Assembly: GCA_021785335.1 (NCBI GenBank)
Contig: JAJYFW010000129.1
Location: 1-6,120, forward strand
DNA length: 6,120 nt
Direction of reading: 5' to 3'
DNA from: Pseudomonadota bacterium
GTDB lineage: Bacteria; Pseudomonadota; Alphaproteobacteria; Acetobacterales; Acetobacteraceae
The notes below the pieces were generated by a model. It saw only the letters and a program-made list of their open reading frames with translations, ran no database searches and was not told the origin of the DNA. Each line of letters opens with the position of its first letter. The first letter of the stretch is position 1. Position numbers and translations under genes: made by a program. Below, in pieces: positions 1 through 4,897 of this stretch.

Positions 1-74
1 CGCGCAGCGAGGAAGGCTTCGCCGAATACTGCGCCCGCTTCGTCAACGCACAAGTTGCGCGGGCCGCCGAATGA
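1..74 (+). CDS. 3' end of probable CoA-transferase alpha subunit (partial)
   Basis: Only the last 23 codons and the stop are present; the reading frame starts at base 3 and ends in TGA at 72-74. The visible tail, with EEGFAEYCARFV followed by a short Ala-rich end, resembles the C-terminus of class I-fold CoA-transferase alpha subunits, but it is too short to identify alone. The call rests mainly on context: the stop overlaps the start of a beta-type subunit (ATGA at 71-74), and these alpha and beta chains are normally encoded as adjacent coupled genes forming a heterodimer. No catalytic or substrate-binding residues are in view. The alternative is some other acyl-CoA enzyme encoded upstream in the same operon. 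Confidence 0.65.
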   Translation, partial: RSEEGFAEYCARFVNAQVARAAE

Positions 75-832
75 GCGGCAAGTCGAACGAGCTTCTGCTC
101 ATCGCCGCCATCGCGCGGCTCATCACCGATCCCCTGGGGCATCCCGTACGCCATGCCGCGGTCGGCGCCGCCTCGCCCATTCCCGCGGCCGCCTGCTGGC
201 TCGCGAAGATGCAGGGCGCGGACCTCCGGCTCTCGCTGCTGCACCGCCCGCGCGGCAACCCGTTCACCGAGGGCACGCGCGAGCTGTTCGACCTCGCGGG
301 CCAGGGGCGCATCGACCTCTTCTTCCTCGGTGGCGGCCAGATCGATGGCGAGGCCAACATCAACCTCATCGGCACCGGCGACTGGCCCGGCACGGCCGTG
401 CGGTTTCCAGGCAGCTTCGGTTCCGCCTTCATGTATCTCACCGTCCATCGCACGATCCTGTTCCGCGAGGAGCATTCGGCCCGCGTGCTGGTGCCGCGCG
501 TGGATCACATCTCGGCACCCGGCATCTCGCCGCCCGGCACGTTCCGCCGCGGCCACGCGCAGGCGCTGGTGACCGGGCGCTGCGTGTTCCGTTTCGATAC
601 CGCAAGGGCACGCTTCGCGCTGGCCTCGCTGCATCCCGGCGAGACGCGCGAAGGCGTGCGCGCCGCCACCGGCTTCGACTACGACGAGCCCGGCGAGATC
701 GCCGTCACCGAGGGGCCGACCGAGGCGCAGTCCGCCCTGCTCGCGGGCCCGGTCTGCGACGCGATGATCGAGACCTACCCCGATTTCTGCCGCCGCGTCT
801 GGGGGCGCGACGCTAAGGAGAAGGCTGCATGA
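71..832 (+). CDS. CoA-transferase beta-subunit family protein (GctB/IpdB-like)
   Basis: This 253-residue cytoplasmic protein has the fold signature of the glutaconate CoA-transferase beta / IpdB group. Visible landmarks are an N-terminal VGAASPIPAAACWLAK segment (31-46), the hallmark GGGQIDGEANIN (87-98, equivalent to the GxAQIDxxGNxN motif), FPGSFGSA (112-119), a conserved SAPG (148-151), and TGFDYD (200-205) followed by the usual PTEAQ tail. Its length is normal for a beta chain. In true class I CoA-transferases the catalytic glutamate lies in an ESG-type motif after the first strand pair. The corresponding stretch here, about residues 52-62, reads LRLSLLHRPRG with no glutamate. IpdAB, a steroid ring-opening hydrolase, shares the fold without CoA-transferase activity, so hydrolase or lyase chemistry on a CoA thioester is plausible. 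The ATG at 71 overlaps the upstream stop (ATGA), which supports translational coupling and this start. Databases may label such proteins CoA-transferase or 'CoA synthetase'. The substrate is unknown. Confidence 0.8.
   Translation: MSGKSNELLLIAAIARLITDPLGHPVRHAAVGAASPIPAAACWLAKMQGADLRLSLLHRPRGNPFTEGTRELFDLAGQGRIDLFFLGGGQIDGEANINLIGTGDWPGTAVRFPGSFGSAFMYLTVHRTILFREEHSARVLVPRVDHISAPGISPPGTFRRGHAQALVTGRCVFRFDTARARFALASLHPGETREGVRAATGFDYDEPGEIAVTEGPTEAQSALLAGPVCDAMIETYPDFCRRVWGRDAKEKAA
814..820 (+). promoter_or_regulatory. Ribosome-binding site for the CaiB/BaiF gene
   Basis: TAAGGAG lies eight bases before the ATG at 829 and inside the end of the preceding gene. It is a near-ideal Shine-Dalgarno sequence. 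Together with the ATGA overlap it fixes the start of the family III CoA-transferase and indicates both independent initiation and coupling. Confidence 0.8.
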
Positions 833-2067
833 GCGACGCCGCGACACCCGCGACCAAGGGAAAGGGCCTCGCCGCCTCCGCCGGCGCGCTTGCCGGGCTC
901 AAGGTCATCGACCTCACCCGCGTGCTCGGCGGCCCCTACTGCACGATGATCCTCTCCGACCATGGCGCCAACGTCATCAAGGTCGAGCCGCCGCAGGGCG
1001 ACGAGGTGCGCGACTGGGGCCCGCCGTTCGACGGCGACGACGCCAGCTATTTCATCGGCGTCAACCGCAACAAGCGCTCGATCGGGCTCGACCTGTCGCG
1101 GCCGGAGGGGCGCGCGGTGCTGCTGCGCCTGCTCGAGGGCGCGGACGTGCTGGTCGAGAACTTCAAGCCGGGCGGCATGGAGAAATGGGGGCTCGGCTAC
1201 GAAAAGGATCTCGCGCCGCGTTTCCCGCGACTGATCCATTGCCGGGTCTCCGGCTTCGGGGGCCACGGCCCGCTTGGCGGACTGCCGGGCTACGACGCGA
1301 TCCTGCAGGCGATGACGGGGCTGATGAGCATCAACGGCGATGCCTCGCTCGGGCCCACGCGCATGGGCACGCCGGTGGTGGACCTCGCGACCGGACTCTA
1401 TTCCGCGATCGGCATCCTGATGGCGCTGCACGAGCGGGAACGCTCGGGCAGGGGCCAGTATCTCGACATGACGCTGCACGATTGCGGCATGGCGCTGCTG
1501 CACCCGCAGGCGGCCAACTATTTCCTCAACGGCAAGCGCCCGCGCGCCACCGGCAACCCGCACCCGAACCTCGCCCCGTACGAGAAGTACAAGACCAGAA
1601 CCTGCGAGATCTTCATTGCCGCCGGCAACAACGGCCAGTTCCGCAAGCTCTGCGAGGCGCTGGGCGTGGGCGACCTCGCCGCCGATCCGCGCTTCGCGAC
1701 GAACGCGAAACGGCTGGAGAACCGCGAGGCGCTGATCGAGGCGCTCGCCGCGGTGCTGGCCGGGACCGACGGGCACGAGCTGTCCCTGCGCCTGCTGCAC
1801 ATGGGCCTGCCGGTCGGCCCGGTGCAGGCGGTGGACGAGGCGCTCGCCGCCCCGCATACCGAGGCGCGCGCGATGGTCGCGGAGTTCGACGGCTATCGCG
1901 GGCTGGGCACGCCGATCAAGCTGTCCCGCACGCCCGGCGGTGCCCGCCGCAAGCCGCCGCGCTTCGCCGCGGACAGCCACGACGTGCTCGCCGCCCACGG
2001 CTTCGACGCCGAGGCGATCGCGGCCCTGGAAAAGGACGGCGTGCTGGTCACCGCGCGGCGCCGCTGA
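829..2067 (+). CDS. CaiB/BaiF (family III) CoA-transferase
   Basis: This 412-residue soluble enzyme should transfer CoA between an acyl-CoA donor and a free carboxylic acid. Family III landmarks run in order: LAGLKVIDLTRVLGGPYCTM (21-40), ADHGA-like SDHGANVIKVEPP (43-55), NRNKRSIGLDL (79-89), VLVENFKPGGMEKWGLGY (107-124), the glycine loop SGFGGHGPLGGLPGYD (141-156), and GTPVVDLATG (180-189). Asp185 aligns with the catalytic aspartate that forms the acyl-anhydride and CoA-thioester intermediates (Asp169 in formyl-CoA transferase). The length is usual for the family apart from about 20 extra N-terminal residues rich in Ala, Gly and Lys. The ATG at 829 overlaps the upstream TGA and has a strong ribosome-binding site at 814-820. 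It is the last gene of a coupled operon with a class I-fold pair. The substrate cannot be read from the sequence. Formyl-CoA:oxalate, carnitine, succinyl-CoA:mesaconate and racemase-type members share these motifs. Confidence 0.95.
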   Translation: MSDAATPATKGKGLAASAGALAGLKVIDLTRVLGGPYCTMILSDHGANVIKVEPPQGDEVRDWGPPFDGDDASYFIGVNRNKRSIGLDLSRPEGRAVLLRLLEGADVLVENFKPGGMEKWGLGYEKDLAPRFPRLIHCRVSGFGGHGPLGGLPGYDAILQAMTGLMSINGDASLGPTRMGTPVVDLATGLYSAIGILMALHERERSGRGQYLDMTLHDCGMALLHPQAANYFLNGKRPRATGNPHPNLAPYEKYKTRTCEIFIAAGNNGQFRKLCEALGVGDLAADPRFATNAKRLENREALIEALAAVLAGTDGHELSLRLLHMGLPVGPVQAVDEALAAPHTEARAMVAEFDGYRGLGTPIKLSRTPGGARRKPPRFAADSHDVLAAHGFDAEAIAALEKDGVLVTARRR

Positions 2068-2080
2068 ACGGGCGCGGGGA
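2068..2080. other. 13-base convergent intergenic gap
   Basis: The stop of the CaiB/BaiF gene (TGA 2065-2067) and the stop of pssA (complement of TCA 2081-2083) face each other across 13 bases. I see no hairpin followed by a T-run on either strand here. Termination must occur inside the opposing gene, be Rho-dependent, or be leaky. Confidence 0.85.
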
Positions 2081-2929
2081 TCACGCCTCGGCCGTGGTCT
2101 CCGCCGCCTGGCGCAACCGCCGGTAGCTGCGCACCGAGAACGGCAGCATGCCGATATAGGCGATGCCGAGGCCCGCCAGCACCGCCCAGGGCTCCGTCAC
2201 CAGCATCGCCGCGAGCAGCCCGGTGCCGAGCAGCAGCGGCAGCGCGTAATGGGCCGGCACCTTGAAGTTCTTGAAGTTCCACACCGGCAGCGTGGAGACC
2301 AGCAGCACCGCGGTGCCGACCAGGACCGGCGCGCAGAGCCAGGGGCTGCGGGCCAAGGCCTCGAGCCAGCCCCAGCCATTGGCCTGCCCCTCGAGCCCGA
2401 GGAACAGCGGAAACATGGCGAGCCCCGCGCCCGCCGGCGCGGGCACGCCGGTAAAGAAATTGTAGGTGTAGGCGGGGTGCGGCCGCTCCGCGTAGAGGCT
2501 GGCATTGAACCGCGCGAGCCGCAGCGCCATGCACACCGCGAACATCAGGCAGGGCAGGAAGCCCCAGCCGCGCGCGCCGTCGAGCGACCACAGGTAGAGC
2601 ACGAAACCCGGTGCGACACCAAAACAGAGAAAATCGGCGAGGCTGTCGAACTCGGCGCCGAAGCGCGATGTCGCCTTGAGCAGCCGCGCGATCCGCCCGT
2701 CGAGCCCGTCGATCGCGCCGGCCACCGTGATCGCGATCGCCGCCGCCGCGAACCGCCCCTCGAGCGCGAAGCGCATGCCGGTGAGGCCCGAGCAAAGGCC
2801 CAGCATGGTCAGCAGGTTCGGCACCATGCGGTTGAACGACAGGCCGCGGAAACGCGGGCGCTGCCGCGGGCGGAAGCGCCGGCGCAGCCGGTGGATCGGC
2901 GTGTGCGGCAACGGGCGCGCGCCGCTCAT
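2081..2929 (-). CDS. pssA: CDP-diacylglycerol--serine O-phosphatidyltransferase
   Basis: This integral inner-membrane enzyme makes phosphatidylserine from CDP-diacylglycerol and serine, the step before Psd in phosphatidylethanolamine synthesis. The 282 residues carry a complete CDP-alcohol phosphatidyltransferase signature, D-x2-DG-x2-AR-x8-G-x3-D-x3-D, at residues 74-99 (Asp74, Asp77, Gly78, Ala81, Arg82, Gly91, Asp95, Asp99). The four aspartates bind the metal ion and substrate. FNRMVPNLLTMLGLCSGL (32-49) and FFTGVPAPAGAG (158-169) are typical of the bacterial class II PssA group. Several hydrophobic segments suggest a polytopic protein, at about 36-52, 60-74, 97-115, 122-140, 163-178, 198-214, 228-243 and 247-264. 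The N-terminus (13-29) is strongly basic. The ATG at 2927-2929 overlaps the psd stop as ATGA, which supports this start over the internal Met35. It is the distal gene of the psd-pssA pair. Confidence 0.95.
   Translation of the reverse strand: MSGARPLPHTPIHRLRRRFRPRQRPRFRGLSFNRMVPNLLTMLGLCSGLTGMRFALEGRFAAAAIAITVAGAIDGLDGRIARLLKATSRFGAEFDSLADFLCFGVAPGFVLYLWSLDGARGWGFLPCLMFAVCMALRLARFNASLYAERPHPAYTYNFFTGVPAPAGAGLAMFPLFLGLEGQANGWGWLEALARSPWLCAPVLVGTAVLLVSTLPVWNFKNFKVPAHYALPLLLGTGLLAAMLVTEPWAVLAGLGIAYIGMLPFSVRSYRRLRQAAETTAEA
2261..2278. repeat. 9-bp perfect tandem duplication inside pssA
   Basis: CTTGAAGTT occurs twice in direct succession. On the coding strand it encodes the hexapeptide NFKNFK (PssA residues 218-223) just before VPAHYALPLLLG. 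The repeat is in frame and does not disrupt the gene. It may be an old small duplication or simply a conserved peptide with identical codon choice. Confidence 0.75.
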
Positions 2930-3630
2930 CCCGCCATCCCCGCGCGATCCGGCTCCGCCCCCCTGCCTTGCTCGGCAATGACGGTCTCGCCGCCCACCAT
3001 GCGCTGGCCGATCGCGACCAGCGGCTCAACGCCCTCCGGCAGGTAGAGATCCGTGCGGCTGCCGAAACGGATCAGCCCGTAGCGCGCGCCGGTCGCGACC
3101 GCGTCGCCCTCCGCGACCTCGCAGACGATGCGCCGCGCGATCAGCCCCGCGATCTGCACCACGGCGATCACCGCCCCGCTCGGCAGGCGGATCGCCATCG
3201 CGTTGCGCTCATTCTCCTCGGAGGCCTTGTCGAGGCTGGCGTCGAGGAACTTGCCGTGCCGGTACGCGATGCGCGTGATCGTTCCCCCCGCGGGGACGCG
3301 GTTGATGTGCACGTCGAGCACGGAGAGAAAGATGCCGACGCGCCAGCGCGGCCGGTTGCCGAGGTCGAGCTCCGCGGGCGGCGGCGCCTCGTCCAGCACC
3401 ACGATCCGCCCGTCGGCCGGTGCCACGATCGCGCCCGGCCGCGCCGGTGCCACCCGCTCGGGGTCGCGGAAGAAGTAGAGGCAGAACAGCACGAACAGCG
3501 CGCCGAGCCAGGCCAGCGGGTTCCAAAGCAGCAGCCCGAGCAGCATCGCCACCAGCCCGCCCGCCAGGAACGGAAAGCCGGCGCGGTGAGGCGGCGCGAG
3601 GACGAGGCGGGTCGATTGCAGCAGCGACAT
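2926..3630 (-). CDS. psd: Phosphatidylserine decarboxylase proenzyme (short, PSD-A type)
   Basis: This enzyme decarboxylates phosphatidylserine to phosphatidylethanolamine at the inner membrane, using a pyruvoyl cofactor made by self-cleavage. The 234-residue length matches the short 'archaeal-type' PSD common in alphaproteobacteria rather than the longer E. coli form. Two N-terminal hydrophobic segments (about 19-35 and 38-53) precede FFRDPERV (53-60). The self-processing triad is visible as Asp73 in APADGRI, His108 in DVHINR, and Ser191 in IRFGSRTDLYLP, with cleavage expected between Gly190 and Ser191. That gives a beta chain of about 190 residues and an alpha chain of 44. GQRMVGGETV (208-217) is the usual C-terminal block. 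An in-frame TAA lies a few codons upstream, so the ATG at 3630 is the first available start. The ribosome-binding site is weak. The stop overlaps the pssA start, so the two consecutive pathway enzymes are translationally coupled. Confidence 0.95.
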   Translation of the reverse strand: MSLLQSTRLVLAPPHRAGFPFLAGGLVAMLLGLLLWNPLAWLGALFVLFCLYFFRDPERVAPARPGAIVAPADGRIVVLDEAPPPAELDLGNRPRWRVGIFLSVLDVHINRVPAGGTITRIAYRHGKFLDASLDKASEENERNAMAIRLPSGAVIAVVQIAGLIARRIVCEVAEGDAVATGARYGLIRFGSRTDLYLPEGVEPLVAIGQRMVGGETVIAEQGRGAEPDRAGMAG

Positions 3631-3647
3631 GCCCGGCGCTTATGGTC

Positions 3648-3664
3648 TGCGCCGCCGCGGCGCA
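3648..3664. other. Perfect 7-bp GC hairpin between the LysM gene and psd
   Basis: TGCGCCG-CCG-CGGCGCA forms a seven-base-pair stem with a three-base loop. It lies in the 41-base gap between the LysM-protein stop (3672) and the psd start (3630). No T-run follows on either strand, so it is not a canonical intrinsic terminator. It could attenuate, stabilise an mRNA end, or be a by-product of high GC. Confidence 0.5.
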
Positions 3665-3671
3665 AGCGGCA

Positions 3672-4775
3672 TCATCGTGACGGGCCCTTCGCGTCCGGGA
3701 GGGTGAAGACCTGGCCCGGGTAAATCAGGTTGGGATCGCGGATCTGGCTGCGGTTCGCGGTGAAGATGACGGTATAGCGGATGCCATAGCCATACGTGGC
3801 GCGCGCGATCTCCCAGAGATTGTCGCCTGGCTGCACCACCACCTGCCCCGCCGCGAGCGACGTGGGCGGGATCGCGGCGCGGGTGAAGGGAAGCTCCACA
3901 CGCGCCGTCACATGCCCGCTCGGGTTCAGCTCATCGAGCCGCAGCGAATGCGTGCCCGCGGCCACCGGCACCGATGGCGCCAGCGTCCAGCGTCCGTCCG
4001 GCCCGGCCTTCGCGTCGCCCACCGGCGCGTTGTCGACATAGACCCGCACCGTCCGGCCGGGCGGCGCCGTGCCGGCGAGGTGCAACTCGCCCTTGTTGCC
4101 ATAGTCCACCGAGGACAGCGCGACCTTCGCCCCCGGCGCGGCGCGCGGCGCGCCGGCGGGCGGTTGCAGCACCTTGGCGGGGGCGTGCGGCGGCGTCAGC
4201 ACCGCCAGCGCCCCGGGCGGGGGCGCGTTGGCGGTGCCCGTGGAGGGTGGGGCGATCGCCACCACCACCGGCACCGTGCCCTTGGTCACCGTGCCAGAGG
4301 GCGCGCGTGCCGAAAGGGTCAGTTTCTGAGTACCCGGCGCCAGCCTGGAATCCGGCAGGATGACGAACTGGCCGGAGGAATCCGCCTTGGCGGTGCCGAT
4401 CGGCTTGCCGTTGGCCTCCACCGTCACCTTCGCGTCCGGCGCGGCGCGGCCGGCAATGACGGCGCTGCCCTGGCGATCGACCCGCACGATGTCGAAGCTG
4501 GGCGGCGGTACGGCGGGCTTCGGCGTCGCGGTCGCCGCCGGCTGCGGCGCGGACGCCGCCGGGGAAGACGACGCGGGCGCGGCGGGTGCCGCGGCCGGCT
4601 TCGTGCCCGGCGGCGTCGCAGGCGGCGGGGAGGAACGCGTGCCGAGCACCACGGCAACCGCGAGCACGATAAGCCCCACGGCCCCCAGCACCAGCGGCGC
4701 CGCCACCCGGGATCTCGATCGCGGCGCCGCGTAGCGCGGTCCGCCGCCCTGATTCAATCCGGACACGGACGGCAC
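3672..4775 (-). CDS. Membrane-anchored protein with two Ig-like domains and C-terminal LysM
   Basis: The 367 residues begin with a short cytoplasmic tail containing basic residues (PRSRSRVAAP, 18-27), then one transmembrane helix (about 25-45) with no cleavage site evident, then a Pro/Ala/Ser-rich linker (49-93). Two Ig-like beta domains follow at about 94-175 and 217-298, separated by a second Pro/Ala-rich linker (176-216). A LysM domain ends the protein (about 311-361; VVVQPGDNLWEIARATYG, then NRSQIRDPNLIYPGQVFTLP). LysM domains bind the glycan of peptidoglycan, so the likely role is an inner-membrane-anchored periplasmic protein that reaches the cell wall; its enzymatic partner is unknown. 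The two Ig-like domains resemble each other, suggesting internal duplication. The start is GTG at 4773-4775, the first start after an in-frame TGA (4782-4784), with AAGGA nine bases upstream. It precedes psd on the same strand with a 41-base gap containing a hairpin, so co-transcription with psd-pssA is possible but not certain. Confidence 0.85.
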   Translation of the reverse strand: MPSVSGLNQGGGPRYAAPRSRSRVAAPLVLGAVGLIVLAVAVVLGTRSSPPPATPPGTKPAAAPAAPASSSPAASAPQPAATATPKPAVPPPSFDIVRVDRQGSAVIAGRAAPDAKVTVEANGKPIGTAKADSSGQFVILPDSRLAPGTQKLTLSARAPSGTVTKGTVPVVVAIAPPSTGTANAPPPGALAVLTPPHAPAKVLQPPAGAPRAAPGAKVALSSVDYGNKGELHLAGTAPPGRTVRVYVDNAPVGDAKAGPDGRWTLAPSVPVAAGTHSLRLDELNPSGHVTARVELPFTRAAIPPTSLAAGQVVVQPGDNLWEIARATYGYGIRYTVIFTANRSQIRDPNLIYPGQVFTLPDAKGPSR

Positions 4776-4784
4776 CCTAAATCA

Positions 4785-4789
4785 TCCTT
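4785..4789 (-). promoter_or_regulatory. Ribosome-binding site for the LysM-protein gene
   Basis: AAGGA on the minus strand lies nine bases before the GTG at 4775. It supports GTG as the initiation codon even though no ATG is available nearby. Confidence 0.65.
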
Positions 4790-4808
4790 GCCGCCGGTGG
4801 AATCACCC

Positions 4809-4820
4809 AGGCCATGGCCT
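4809..4820. promoter_or_regulatory. 12-bp perfect palindrome, possible operator
   Basis: AGGCCATGGCCT is identical to its reverse complement. It lies 33 bases from the LysM-gene start and 77 bases from the peptidase start, a suitable place for a dimeric regulator acting on divergent promoters. No regulator gene is visible in the window and the motif is GC-rich, so chance occurrence is quite possible. Confidence 0.3.
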
Positions 4821-4886
4821 TTTGGCAACACATCCCCGCGCTTGCCGAACCCGCCCCGGCAACGGCAGGGTCGCGGGCCCGCCCAC

Positions 4887-4892
4887 GGAGGA
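4887..4892 (+). promoter_or_regulatory. Ribosome-binding site deciding the S58 peptidase start
   Basis: GGAGGA sits five bases before the ATG at 4898. The same frame stays open back to an ATG at 4814, but that codon has no comparable site and lies inside the palindrome. The downstream start is therefore preferred. Confidence 0.8.
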
Positions 4893-4897
4893 ACCGG

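Larger units (their letters stand above)
4776..4897. other. Divergent intergenic region (LysM gene / S58 peptidase)
   Basis: This 122-base stretch separates the divergent LysM-protein and peptidase genes, so it should hold promoters in both directions. It contains a perfect 12-bp palindrome at 4809-4820 and a ribosome-binding site at each edge. I could not assign convincing -35/-10 pairs. A TTGCCA-like hexamer on the minus strand, from 4838 down to about 4833, has no good -10 match at normal spacing. Confidence 0.6.

Noticed and set aside
775..1998. Long open antisense frame (407 codons) opposite the CaiB/BaiF gene
   Set aside because: Its translation is Arg/Ala/Val/His-rich with no family motifs, as expected for the shadow of a GC-rich gene. 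The sense strand has a complete family III CoA-transferase.
1893..3029. Long minus-strand frame covering pssA in another phase, and the opposing plus-strand frame at 1940-3046
   Set aside because: Both cross gene boundaries, lack motifs, and overlap well-supported pssA, psd and CaiB/BaiF genes.
4497..4631. Pro/Ala-rich low-complexity stretch that could look like a DNA repeat
   Set aside because: It is the coding sequence of the flexible linker (residues 49-93) after the transmembrane helix. There is no regular repeat unit at DNA level.
4828..4860. Possible TTGGCA -35 element for the peptidase gene
   Set aside because: No acceptable -10 hexamer is found at 16-18 bases; the downstream sequence is GC-rich.
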